From: Amyelois transitella
Taxonomy: Eukaryota; Arthropoda; Insecta; Lepidoptera; Pyralidae
Direction: 5' to 3'
Assembly: GCF_032362555.1 (NCBI RefSeq)
Contig: NC_083518.1
Location: 3,608,501-3,672,500, forward strand
Length of the DNA: 64,000 bases
A program made the position numbers and the translations under genes. The notes beneath the pieces were generated by a model, which saw nothing but the letters and a program-made list of their open reading frames with translations, was not told where the DNA came from and did no database searches. Below, one piece after another: positions 1-12,366 of the stretch. Each line of letters opens with the position of its first letter. Positions within the stretch are counted from its first letter, which is position 1.

Positions 1-1788
1 GAAAGATATTGTCATAGGAAACAAGTTAGGAATAAGTTAATTGAATATAATGTATAATATAGGTAACCTGGGTTCGTCTGGTTAAATTATAAGAAAATAG
101 AATTAAAGAAAATTCAGAAAATTATAAATATCACGACACGGCACGGATAAGAACTTTTCCTTGTACCTCACTATTTTGACTAAAGTGAAAAAAAGACTTA
201 CAATTTTTTTTCAAAGCTTTTTGTCGATCATTGTACTCCAAACTAAGCTTAACTTTTTGCTCCAATCCTGAGCACTCATAAGTCACAAATCGCGTGACTC
301 GAGTTATTGCTCACACTGTTCTAAAATCAAATATATATAATTTGGAGCCAATTTTCGAAAGTGTTTTCTGAGCGGAATGTTTGTGGTGATTGTGCAATAA
401 ACTTCCATGACATTTGCAAGAAAGTGGATAGCTTTTACCGCTATATTTATTTGACTTATCCATTCCCAGAGCTTTTCAGTCAGGTTATTACACGAAACAC
501 CTCCTCGAACCACTTGATGTTCCACGGCTCATATATGTAGATCCGGTCTGATTTCTCACTCTACAAGGGTTACCTTACCTATATGAGATCATAGTTACAC
601 ACCCGGTTATCTGAAATGTGCAGGTATCTTCACCGTAAGAAAGAATATATTTTAGCAAAAAAAAAAAACTTATGACACAATTCAGTAAAGATTAATTGGT
701 AGTGGTCCTGTTGTGACTTTGATTCAACTCTGTGCTTCACGCTTTTTATTCGGGTACACACTAAACATAATAAAACTTAAGTCAAAATAATTTTCCACAT
801 CGTTTTTACGTTACCACACCAAAATGTGATGATTTATTTGTTCACATATTTATGGAAGCAATCTTTAATATTTACTGCCTATTGTGAGCGCAGACAACTC
901 GACTTGTTATCATTATGAAAAGAGGGATTACTCCAAATAATGTCTATAGAAAGTTAAGTCGGCTTGAAAGGAACCTGTTCAAATGTTTTTTGTATTGTTA
1001 AAATGTTCCCAGACATTCAACTGCGAAAATAATATGAACATCCGGAGACTAAAGTAAAATAAAATACATACGAGTACCATGCCACCTGTTTCCAACAGAA
1101 ACTATGACTTTCGACTAGCCAGGATCAAATCCCGGACGTTATTGTTGAAAGTCAAGTCACTCTTGACTTGACTGGGTACCTGGGAATTTATGAGGCATCC
1201 TAAGGTATTATTCTCATGTTCACATTTCTAATTCGAAGCTTGGAATATCGTGGAGTTGACGTTTTTGAAGTAAATATTACAGCATAGTCTGTTACCGCTT
1301 CTTCTACACTGACGTTTTGGAAGGAGTACTAAACTTTGTATAAACTAATTTATTCGAAGGCAACCAATGATGTGAAACCAAAAGATGTGACAATTAATAA
1401 GTGATGTTCGAAATGTCCCATAATAAAGAATATTTTTTTGATTTGACTTATACTTAGGTTTCCTTTTAAAACATCCATAAAAGAAAGAATAATTCTTCTC
1501 TGTCAACAAGAACTTAACAAACATCATATTAATATCTGATATAAAAAGCATAGAGATAAAATCTCTTTGAGTTGATACAATAATCATAAAAGATCATTCA
1601 CAAAGATATAAACTAGATTGCGTAAGAGAACGCTTGACTTCCAGAATCATTGACTTTTATAATGTAGTCTGGACTTCATATGCTTTGTGAAAATGACCCA
1701 TGTGATAATATATATAGTCGTAAGTATCCATAGAAATACTTCTGCAAATTATATCGCTTCTATGATATATTTTTTTAGAACATGGATA

Positions 1789-1818
1789 ATTTATCAATGG
1801 AGTATTCCATTGATAAAT
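1789..1818. repeat. short-loop inverted repeat
   Basis: Two perfect 13-bp arms (ATTTATCAATGGA and its complement) are separated by 4 nt. Flanking T-rich and A-rich tracts extend the symmetry imperfectly to about 1760-1840. No gene is nearby. Confidence 0.8.
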
Positions 1819-2159
1819 AATACAAAAAAATATATATTCTTTTTTTACATTTCAGACAAAATAATACACACTGGCACTCAGGCACATTCATCTCAAGCAG
1901 TTTTTATCTTGATTAAATAATGGGTTTATGTTCCCTTGCGCAGGTAGCGGATGTCAGACGGGAGTCTCTTAGTGAAAAAAAACCTCATTTACACCCAATC
2001 TCTTCAGTTCAGAGGTTACCGAAGCTCACGCTATATTGAAGAAGACAATGACTTGTCCAGCGTACTTTTAATATTCACGTCCGTGTCACATAGGCTTCAA
2101 TAAAAATGACAGCGTACTGTATCGATTATGAAAGTGTTCGGATTCGCGCATCACTTGTG

Positions 2160-2221
2160 TTTACATGGAAATTACACGGATTTACACGCAATTACACGGG
2201 CCCATATACAATTACACGCTA
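2160..2221. repeat. degenerate 10-bp tandem array (ATTACACG-like)
   Basis: Six consecutive units of 10 bp follow one another: TTACATGGAA, ATTACACGGA, TTTACACGCA, ATTACACGGG, CCCATATACA and ATTACACGCT. The fifth unit is the most diverged. The exact 10-bp phasing is close to one DNA helical turn. Confidence 0.6.
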
Positions 2222-3307
2222 AGAACGCAGTGTGCTCGTCAAAGCGGTCGATAGATTTACACTTTATAAAAGCCATGCCTGTCAATCGGCTATGTTCGCA
2301 ATGCGAGAATAATTATAACTATAAAAAAAAAGGTTTTTAAATTATTCTAAGTTTGTTTTTTCTAAAATTTCTTTGACCGAATTTTATTATTTTAAGGAAT
2401 TTATATAAGATATGAAGGATTCTGAACCAGAAACAATAAATAGTTAATGTTATCATGAATAACACGATAAAAAAAAATGATAATCAATTCTTTAAAAATG
2501 ATAAATTGCTATCGGACCGCTGACGACCTGAATCTGTTTCCGCAACAACTGAAAATCATTAACAATTCTAGCTATAAATTAGCCAAATAGAAGCCACGTA
2601 TTTAGAATTCAAGTATATCTACATATTTATCATAAGTGTATTATCTCTAAAGCTCTTGCGTTACTGTGTTTGTGTTGTCAAAGGTATTGTGTCTAATATC
2701 AACTTCCAACTTGAAAAAGGAGAGCATAGATAGAGATATCTCATTATTCACATGCGACCGAATATTTTTATATGAGTGTGCAAAGCAAAATTATTGCATA
2801 CATCGTAGAGACTATAGGTAATAGTACCCTACATAAATATGTATGTAGGTAGATTAGACATCACTCCTCCTTCCCGCGGTTCTTATAAAAAGTAATGTTA
2901 ATGGATTAAACTTAAGTTAGGATACGTAAGCACGCGTTTTCTTTTCTGAATATTATTATATTACCTAGACGTGAATTTTCAATACCATATGACATACGAT
3001 AACAGATCCGTCCAATCTCTTTTTGATAAGATTTTAAGCACCTACTTTCACAACTTCGATCATAAACGCCTTTTACTTTTCAACTTCAAGCTTATTGATT
3101 ACATGAACGAACATGTCTTTTTTAAGTAAGTACTTAAATATTTTATGAACTTGTTTTTGTTGTTACTAGCTTCCGCTTATGGATTTGCTTGTGTTGGTGT
3201 ATGTATATACATACCTATGTACTATGGCTGACTGGCATACAACCCAGTTCAACGTCTGGAGACTAGACCCAGTGGTTTAACCTGAAGGCAGGATTTTCCA
3301 AAATTGC

Positions 3308-3415
3308 CGCGGAATAATATAAAAATAATTTTTGTTTCTCGTGGGTTTAGTGTATAGCTTTTTATACATTACACCCACGTGAAACGAAAAATCCCTCATT
3401 TTTATATTATTCCGC
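3308..3415. mobile_element. palindromic MITE-like hairpin
   Basis: Arms of about 48-53 bp (3308-3355 and 3363-3415) are imperfect reverse complements. They begin and end with CGCGGAATAATATAAAAAT and its complement and leave a loop of about 7 nt. No coding capacity. It reads as a foldback MITE or a small hairpin element; superfamily unknown. Confidence 0.6.
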
Positions 3416-4004
3416 GTAATATACAGATAAATTTCACCGTGAAAGAATAACCAAAATAGTTACCGACTTTTACAAACATACCTATTTGGTAAAGAATCTT
3501 TAACACTCCGTATCATTACCGCAAGTTGTTCCAGCGAACATCGGTTAGTCATTTGTTTCACATAGGTACTAAACTAGGTTTATGCAATACTTAATTTCAC
3601 TGAGACTCGAGTCATCCATTACTTTCATCGAAGAATCGCGGGCACCGGACATTGGGAATTTGACGTAAGATCATTTGTATCTTGTCAGGTTTCAAGGTGA
3701 GCTGATACATTAAGCCAGCCTTGGGGAAAGCACGCAGGGACGTTCCTGAACCTACTTTTTGTCGGAAGTCCACTGATAAACGAAACGCACATTAACAGAT
3801 ATAATTACCTACTGATAATATTTTCATAAAAAAAGTACATTCAGATTTCATGTAGATATTTTTTTATGCTTTATGTGCATAAACTGTACAATATTGTAGA
3901 AATACTCGTAGACATAAATATGCTATAGCCACAAATGTTATGAAAAATAATACCTTGGTCCTTTAAATTGCTGCGTATGGTTTAGAATAAGACTAGTTTA
4001 TCTC

Positions 4005-4230
4005 TTTTCAATGTCTTACCTCTTAAAAATTGATGTCATAAAAGACTATAAAGGGAATATGCACATTTACCTAGTATAGCTTTTACCATGATAATATGGG
4101 TTACATTCCTCTGCAATGTTTGAGGAGGATAGACGGAAGTAGCTTCGTTTACAAACATGATTTACCCAATCCAGGATCACGGTCAAAGGGCGCACCCTGG
4201 ACTTCTTTCCAGGAGGTGAAGAATGTAACT
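4005..4230 (+). repeat. SINE-like interspersed repeat, family B
   Basis: Contains a degraded head (GATGTCATAAAAGACTA), then TTTACCATGATAATATGG, then ACCCAATCCAGGATCACGG with GTCAAAGGGCGCACCCTGG. The same order of blocks recurs at 5165 and 6590, so this is a dispersed family. Its head resembles that of family A (21941), but the 3' part differs. Confidence 0.55.
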
Positions 4231-5164
4231 ATAGGAGGAAGAGAAGTCTTGAAATAACAAAAAAATATAATATTTCCATTCAATTTGTGCGAAACTATCT
4301 GATGATGTGTGTAATGTTTATTTCACGCCGGAAGGTTTATCAAGAAGGTAACGTGGTTAAATGCATTTCTTGATAACTTATTTCACCAGCTCCACTGACT
4401 TAGATTTTTGAATTCTGTCCCCGAATGACCTGCACGTTTCCACTTCCCAAGTTCTTCGCGCTTTCTCGCAGCATCGTGTCCAACTAATTTACACGATCGC
4501 GAATTCAGCGAACTCAAGTGAAAACAGAATTTAAATTATGTAGGTCTCAATTCATCGACGAATCTATAGACCTAAAATCCCGCTGAAATAGTATCCTAAA
4601 TAAACCAATTCCTTCGTTTGAAAATGAATCTTACAGTTTTAGGGAGGTTCTTACTTACTTTGTAAATAAAGCATTACTTAATTAGACTTCCTCGATACAG
4701 GCTTGCCAAGTAAGGAATTCACTACGTATCTTTAATTTGTAAGCTCTGTAAAGTATTTATGTATATAAAAAGTCATAAATAGATAAAATATTTGTACTTT
4801 ACAAAGTTATCACGTGTAAAATCTTGTTCTAGTCTAGATCACGCGACGTCAACTGGTTGTTTAATAACTTAATACAGTGCGGGAAATGAAGCATCCTGTT
4901 CTTACCATAATTATAAAAGTGAAAATGATAGATTTGCAAATACAAAATGCAAATAAACATGGATCAATTCACTGGGTAGAGAGAATCCGATTCACCAACA
5001 CACTGATCTTCAAATTCATAAAAGAAATACTTACCTAAAAGAAGAATTTTTTTCCCAATTAATTTCTAAAGCATTACGGCCACAATAGCATTCGAGGTGC
5101 CGTGTGGCGAGTTTGTATTGGTGATATATTTACTTAAATAGACAATAGACTGTTAGAATAGTAT

Positions 5165-5390
5165 CACTCTCATCTCTTTCCCATAGATATCGTAAAAAGC
5201 AACTAAATCAGTCATAATGCAGCTTTTACCATGATCCGATATGGACAAGATTTGCCGTATATAGGTTACAGAGGTCAGACGGGAGTCACATTGTGTAAAA
5301 AACCTGACTTACCCAATCCAGGATCATTGCCAAAAAGCGTACGAATATCTACCCCGAGCTCCTCTCCAGATAGGTGTAGATGTTACTAAG
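5165..5390 (+). repeat. SINE-like interspersed repeat, family B
   Basis: Second copy of the 4005 family: head CATCTCTTTCCCATAGATAT, then CTTTTACCATGATCCGATAT, then GTCAGACGGGAGTCACATTG and ACCCAATCCAGGATCATTGC, ending near TACCCCGAGCTCCTCTCCAG. Confidence 0.55.
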
Positions 5391-6589
5391 ATTTATGGAA
5401 AGTTCAAGATGAAAAGTGAATCTGAGATGTGAATTAAGTCCTGCCAATGATCACATCATCGCATATAAGTGCGAAAGAAGAAAAATAAATCGATTACAGG
5501 AAAGCTAGTGCCTCTTTTACCAATAGCCGGATTTTTAGGAACAGTTCACACTGAGTGGTCTAAGAAGACGCGTCACGACGCCTGTCTCGGGAGGGTCGTT
5601 CAATGAAAATGTAGCGTCGATTCAACTTATTATAGACTAAAACGCCGTTTTTGAAGCTATTAAGTAACTTTTCAAAATATAACGAGTTATTAATAGAATG
5701 TTTTTACAAAATCAGGTTTTGGTAATCGGTGTAATCAGACTTGTTTGATAAGATTTTAATTTGATGAGTGAATCCGAAAATTGAGACTTGGGTTACCGAA
5801 CCAATTGCTCCACCCAGTTTTATTCATCGTTGTGGTAATTCTTTATAGACTACAAATTTCCTTATTGAATTCCTAGAACAATCAGGTTTTTACAATCTTT
5901 GAGTGATGGTGAATTTTTCCACTTTATTGACGTTCTTTATTTGAACCAACATCTATTCGGAACCACCGTTAGATCTTAATACAGACATTAAAAGATCTTT
6001 AAAAAATGTTGTATGAAATCTTTTATCCAAAAGCTACAAGACTGGAACTGGACTGAACACATAAAAAAAAGGTAACAGAAAATAGAAAACAGTCATTGGA
6101 TTTAGAAGAATATGTATACATACAATGGCGGACTTATCCCAATCGGGATTGCTTCCAGTCAACCAGTGATTGAGATTTTTGAAATCAAATTATCTATATC
6201 AATATGACTAATGAAATTGGATTCTCGATATAACTTAGTCATTTCCCACGTATGCAGATGAAGTGTTACAGAAAGTAAAATAAGTATTTTTTAATTCAGT
6301 TTTTTCGCACATTTAAAAGGTCGCAGATGTAGCCTTTTATCACAACTGATACAACATATATGTATGTATATGAGTACTGTGACTCATCGACTTTCAGTCA
6401 AACAAACTTGAAACTGATATCACATATATACTATGACTCATTCAGTTTCAATAAAACAATCGAAATTTATAGAGAGTACATATACATGTAAAACATCCAT
6501 ATGCCAAAAAATATTTATAAAGGCAGTTTTTCGTTAACGATACAACATATACATGTATCATATACACACCGTGAAATACTCAGCACTTT

Positions 6590-6790
6590 AAAATAGGACC
6601 ACACCATCTCTTCCTCTTGGACGTCGTAAAATACGATGACGGGAATAGGCATATTTATCTAGTAAACCTTTTACCATGATTTAATGTGGCTGTTCCTTCT
6701 AATTCCTCTGCAAAGGTTTTGGAATTCCAACATTTGGGATCATAGTCAAAGGACTCTCCCTCCAGAGCGCTGAGGACGAAACCAGATCAC
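6590..6790 (+). repeat. SINE-like interspersed repeat, family B
   Basis: Third copy: ACCACACCATCTCTTCCTCT, GGACGTCGTAAAATACGATG, then AACCTTTTACCATGATTTAA and TTTGGGATCATAGTCAAAGG. It is more diverged at its 3' end than the other two. Small fragments of the same 3' block occur near 10880 and 48590. Confidence 0.5.
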
Positions 6791-7565
6791 GCGCGAGGAT
6801 CATATAATTCCAAAAATTTATTTATTATCAGCCCAATAAAACTCTCTTTTAAGACAACAAAACTTTACAGATCGTGATTTTGGTTTTACGAAAATGTCCA
6901 ATCTTTATTTGTTAACATTATCTGAGTAACATTTTTCGATAAAAACGCTTGAAATACCTACTTATTTCTGCAACTAAATAAAAACTAATATAATAGAATT
7001 ATTTCTCAAAACGTCAATACAAGTTGAGCCCATTGTATGAGCTAATTGGATAAGCAGAAATACGATTATCTTAGAATTACCTCAGAATAAACACAATTGT
7101 CCGTAACAAGAATTAATCAATGTACGTATATATACCATACCTACGTAAAAGTTAATATCCACGATAAGCATATCTAACTTTTTCTTGAGAAACGACACAC
7201 TACTTTAGTAATAATGTGAACTGATGAGGTAATCTTTCTAGTTCGATAAATACCTAGGTAAATTAATTCAAAATTAATAATAGCTTAAATTCATTTAAAA
7301 TAATTAGTTCTATTGCTACTTAAAGCAATTGTTAAAAAATAGGGTATAGACTTTTTTTTTAAAATTAGCTTGAATTTTGTCATAGAACACTAGATTACAC
7401 GTGCAGGCAACGTGAGGAAACCATAGTTTGGAATAATTCGGAAGTCTACAGAAGCCTTACGATGGCAGGAAATTAGTTCGAATTAGGCTACAGCGGTGCG
7501 GCCGTCACACCTGACACTGACAACGGCAATTTCCTATTAAATTCGCTAAGTATTCATTTTTCCTG

Positions 7566-7855
7566 ATACATATAAACATAGATCACGTATTTATCCCTTA
7601 CGGGGTAGACAGAGCCAACAGTCCTGAGCCACGTTCAGCTGTATGGCTTAATGATGGAATTGAAGTTCAAACAGTGACAGGTTGCTAGCCCAATGTCTAA
7701 AAAAGAAGTTCTAATTTAATAGCCTCTTTTTGATGCCAGACCAGCAAAGAAGCTTGCACTAGATGTGCTTCTATTACCTTAGTCACCTTTTGCGACATCC
7801 ATGCAAGGGAGATGGAGTGGTGTTTTTCTTAAGTGCCGAAAACTGTACGGCAAAG
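7566..7855 (-). repeat. SINE-like interspersed repeat, family A (antisense)
   Basis: Reverse-oriented copy of the main family: CCTTACGGGGTAGACAGAGC, AGCCAACAGTCCTGAGCCAC, GTGACAGGTTGCTAGCCCAA, then a degraded head region (TTTTGCGACATCCATGCAAG). It carries extra sequence in the middle relative to the other copies. Confidence 0.6.
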
Positions 7856-8998
7856 CCACATTTTCACGAATATGAATAAATTAAGAATGAACAGGCAAAA
7901 ATGTAATAAGATATTTGTTTGCTAAGTTGAAAGCAGTAGTAAGTTGCTTACGTTTAAACGTTTTCAATTAATAATATCGTTTCGGCCTTTTTCATGTCCC
8001 TTTGAAAATAATTCCCTAAAAAATGTTAGTAGCACATTACATGCACTAAAAGCTTTTCAACATTTTAACGGTCAAATGACCTGATCCTGAAAATCGATCC
8101 TAATATTTATTCGGACAGTCCTATAATCAGTTACTTATTTTCTTGTATGTCATCACTTACAATAACTTCTTCTACAGTCAACAGAATTGGTTATACATAC
8201 GTATTACAGAGAAATGTTTATAATTAGGTACTAATTAAGACCGAACTACTGTAGATATAAGTTTTATGTCTTTATGTATATAAATTTCTGTTTTCAATAA
8301 AACTCTTAACTGAGAAATGTATGTATGATATCTCAGACAACTCTTAATTTTAAATAAGCTAATTATAATTTTTTTACATTATAATGAGCCGATTTCTACG
8401 GAATTATTGATAGTTTATATAATTAAACTAGTAAGTTTGATGTTGAAATATTATCTTGACAGTCAATCTCTTGGTACACCTTTGGAAGCAATTGTTTAAA
8501 ATACACTTTGCTCTGAGTTTTTTTAACTAGGTATTCGTACCTATTTCTAAACTAGTAGGTATCGTTTAATACAGTTTAATAGATTATGAACTTTAGATGT
8601 TAAAATATATTTTAATACAATGTGGTAGAGATCTTACGTTGCCCTCCACTTCACTATTCCTTTCAAATCTCAATTGAGATAAGTTCGCTCTTGTACACTG
8701 TGTCCAATTTCGTGAAAATGGTTCAATAAACAATTGTTTTAGTTTATTCGTTACAAACAAAAACAAATCTTTTCTCTTTACAATCTTCGGATATGTGTCT
8801 TTAAAATACAGCCCCTAGTCTCTTGGTCTATTGTGTATCATGTAAAAGAACTAGCAGCTTCACTAACATTGTGAACACAAATCTATCGCTAAACAAGAAT
8901 GTATTTAACTGCATTAGTACACAACAAACCTTTGTGGTTTTAACCTAATGCATTATGTGTACCATTGTAATTGATGTTTTTTTTGGAATGATAATAAA

Positions 8999-9035
8999 TA
9001 AAAAAAAAAATAAAAAAAAAAAAAAAAAAAGAAAA
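8999..9035. repeat. A-rich simple-sequence run
   Basis: Nearly uninterrupted adenines with two T and one G interruption. It could be the tail of a decayed retroposon, but no recognisable body is attached. Confidence 0.6.
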
Positions 9036-10469
9036 TATGAAAATAAATATTACTTTGGGTATATGGGTAAAGAGTTCACAAACAGACAAACAATACCCTA
9101 AAGGTAGCAAATTTTATGTAAGGAATGTTAATATAATGTAAGTATATTATTTTTTTATTAAGAGGCACAAGTTCTGAAATGTATGATAAATTGGTAATCC
9201 TTTCTCCTTGCGTGTTTCCACTACGCCACTAAACACCAAGGCTTAAGGTTCGTTTAAAACATCTGGTTGTCATTTTCGAAATGGTATGCACTATTTAGCT
9301 TTGAGTCACTTTTACGATATCGACATATATGTAGGTGAATATGTGCCTTATCTTACTCTGCTAAAATTCAGATATTGTAATTAAAGATCTGATATTGGAT
9401 ATTTATTTTTTGGGACAGAAACTTATACTCGCGAATATGTAGCTTTGACGTATACTAAGGACAATCTCATTTTTGCAAGTTTGTAACAAGCCCTTGACCG
9501 CACTAATAGTTGAGAAATACCAAACACAACCGTAGGTAATATTATCATGATCATTCACACTTTAATTTAGAGCGATTATCAACGAACAAAAAATTTGACA
9601 CAATTGTTTGATTTAAAAAAAGTTACCTTTTACTTGAAACTAATTTAACTAGAAAAACAATAATTAACGGACTAAAAGTTTACCAAACTAATATTAAATA
9701 TCTTCTATGGGGAAGTGTTTTATCTACCTGCCATAAAATTTCACCAATTTCCATAAAATTTTGCTCACACATGGTACAGATGTAGAGGGGGGACTCTTGT
9801 GATCCTGATGATTGTTGATCACGCTACCCGATATGTGCCACCTTCCAACTTCGCGATTGTAGTCGTTCTTACGCAGAACTTAATATAAATTATTAGTTTA
9901 TTTAAGGACCTTGGAATCTGATATTGTTATCCTAATAGGCTGAAAGCAGAACATTAATTATAACAATATGTAACATTCTTGTTACCTATTTCCACAAATA
10001 TAAATATATTGATAGACGTTTCTAGGACTAGAGAGCAAAAAACCCCAAGGTACCCCTAATAGTTTCGCTGTAATTTGTGAATCATACTAGACTTCTTGCA
10101 TTCTAATTTTTTATGTATCTTGTTTCCTGTAGAAACCAATTAAAACCTAACCTAATATACCTATGTTATTTTTATGGTACAATGTCATTAAAATCCAATG
10201 TATTTTCAATATAAATTTCTACGATATAGGAAAATTTACCTTTTAAAGAAATGCAACGTTACTAAGTAATAGCAAACAATAAGGAAGCTAAATCACAATT
10301 TGAGACCGAGCTGCTCGCAATCAGGGTTACAGCCAATGTTATAACTAACAGTTGGCTAATAAGTAAATTGAACAGAGCACTAACGAAAAACGAAGGCTTT
10401 GTGAACTGAATTTGAAATCTTAGTTTCATTAAGTTTCAGGAAAGGTTTATTCTAAATTTAGAGACGAAA

Positions 10470-10600
10470 AAGATTCGCAATGAATGATGATTAATGAATG
10501 TGGATGAAACGAAGGAAGTTTGCAGAGATCGTGGCAAGTGGAAAGATGTAGTCTCTGCCTACCCCTCCAGGAAAAAGACGTGATTAAATGTATGTACGAG
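10470..10600 (+). mobile_element. LINE 3'-end fragment
   Basis: The plus strand reads as the C-terminus of a non-LTR element ORF (GCAGAGATCGTGGCAAGTGG, then GTCTCTGCCTACCCCTCCAG), followed by a GTGATTAAATGTATGTACG tail. An antisense relative lies at about 32325-32450. The clade (RTE-like or jockey-like) cannot be fixed from this fragment. Confidence 0.5.
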
Positions 10601-10660
10601 TGTGTAAGTTAAGATTCGAAACTAGGTACCTACTTACATACGGTAATTTATAGTTACACC

Positions 10661-10684
10661 AGTCTTGTTAATATTAACAAGACT
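10661..10684. repeat. perfect 24-bp palindrome without loop
   Basis: AGTCTTGTTAAT is followed directly by its reverse complement. No gene or repeat boundary is visible beside it. Confidence 0.85.
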
Positions 10685-12261
10685 TATATATTATACAAGA
10701 GAATTTAGTTCTATATATTCTAAGGTTTCAGTAGCATAAAATTATCCGTTTCATAAAGGTAAACATTCATCAAATCAGCAGAATGGATTTTGCCATTTGT
10801 GCCTCTTAAACATTGGCACTAAACTAAAACCGGAAATTTCATGAACATTGTTTCATCCGAGATACTTTTATTTCTTCAAAGCCAGGATCATGGTCAAAAA
10901 GGCGCACCCCGGGATCCTTTTCAGAAATATAAGTAACGCCACCCAAACAAAATACGCCAAATTAACCCAGAGTAACGCCAGGAAAAAAAAGCAGTTACTT
11001 TTATTTCTTAAGAAACACTCAGTACCCAAATGTACTTCAATCTCTACAAATAAGGAAGGCCGTACCTTCCTAAAGTGTAAATATCTTAGGTAATTTAGGA
11101 TAAAGGAAAGTACTTTAAAGTACTTTGTACCTAAATTTTTCATATAACTCGAAACTATTACTAGCGCTGATGTAACGTATGACGTAAATGGGCCTAGACT
11201 TAACTAACAAAGGTACTTAATAAAAAATCACCATCGATATTTACATTTAATTAAGGCACATAATTAACTTTCACCTAACGCAAACTAATATATGAAGCAA
11301 TAACAATATATTCGGCAAATACAATAAACTTGGGCCTATTAGAGGTCGCTTTACACCTGCCGTGCTCTTGAAATGAAACCGTAATCAATTTCACGCCAAT
11401 GTTCTTTGAAGTATAACTTTTTGTTTAATTTACTGGTACCTTTTTTAAACATATTTTTTTTCTATAAAAAATTACAAGATATATTTATAATGTCTACTTT
11501 TTTAACATTAATCTCGCAATTAAAAATAGTCATTTGCTATTTCAAGTACATATAAAATTATTCTTAATCTATCTTTATGTATACAATCGAACACCATTAT
11601 TACAACTCACTCACTGTTAACAAAATCTCAAATCTCAAAAACTACTGAGAACTGCTAGATGACGTCCCTAAGAAACAATTTTAGACATTTTCGTGGAAAA
11701 GGGACATAACAGCATTTCAGCAACAACGTTTGTCTAACAACGTATAAATCGTACGATATTAAAATCGTGTCGTATAAAATCAAATAAACTTTATGAACCA
11801 CAATGACATGAACATTAAGAAACTGTTAACGTAACGAAATAACATTGCTAATCAAAAGGAAATTTGATTTTTGGTGATGAAAGGTTATGTGGCATATGAA
11901 AAAATCTATGCGAGTTCTGTTTATTATCTGCGGGAGAAAAGGAATTGAAGCCTTTTTTGGTATTTCATTGATAATTTAAAATTTTCGTTTTCGCAGCTAA
12001 AAATGGTTCCATTTTCACGATTCACTTCGGACAGATAAAAAGTGTAGTTCTGAAACTGAAATTAAGTTGCAAATGTTGCAAAATGTCAACCGATGACAAG
12101 CATTTAAACCGTTATCAGTGAATGATTAGTTCCGATTTTAAAGGTTTAGTTCGAACGCTACCCCGAGGCGGAGGGCGCGAGTGCAGTGAAGCGCGACGCT
12201 GCTTGGGCAAGCGCCGGCGCAACAAAACTGCGCGCACCGCCCTCCCGCGCGACACTCTACC

Positions 12262-12366
12262 ATGCGCCATGCGCACCGCCGCGCCGCTGCTGTTGCTGCT
12301 GCTAGCAGCCGCACGCGCTGCCGAAAACATCACCGACACCACGACACGCGACCAGAAAGAGCTTGA
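12262..12366 (+). promoter_or_regulatory. overlapping out-of-frame upstream ORF
   Basis: An ATG 7 nt before the signal-peptide start has an A at -3 (CTACCATGC), whereas the signal-peptide ATG has a G at -3. It opens 34 codons in another frame and stops at TGA 12364-12366, inside the main coding sequence. If the leader is transcribed as seen, scanning ribosomes meet it first, so it could lower output of the main protein. Confidence 0.4.

Larger units (their letters stand above)
1..12100. other. gene-poor stretch with repeat debris
   Basis: No ORF here has convincing protein-like composition, a signal peptide or splice partners. The stretch is AT-rich and holds degraded interspersed repeats (separate entries at about 4005, 5165, 6590, 7566 and 10470), several hairpins (1789, 3308, 10661), a 10-bp-period array at 2160 and an A-rich run at 8999-9035. 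It could be intergenic or the first intron of the 12.3 kb gene; the sequence does not decide which. Confidence 0.6.
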
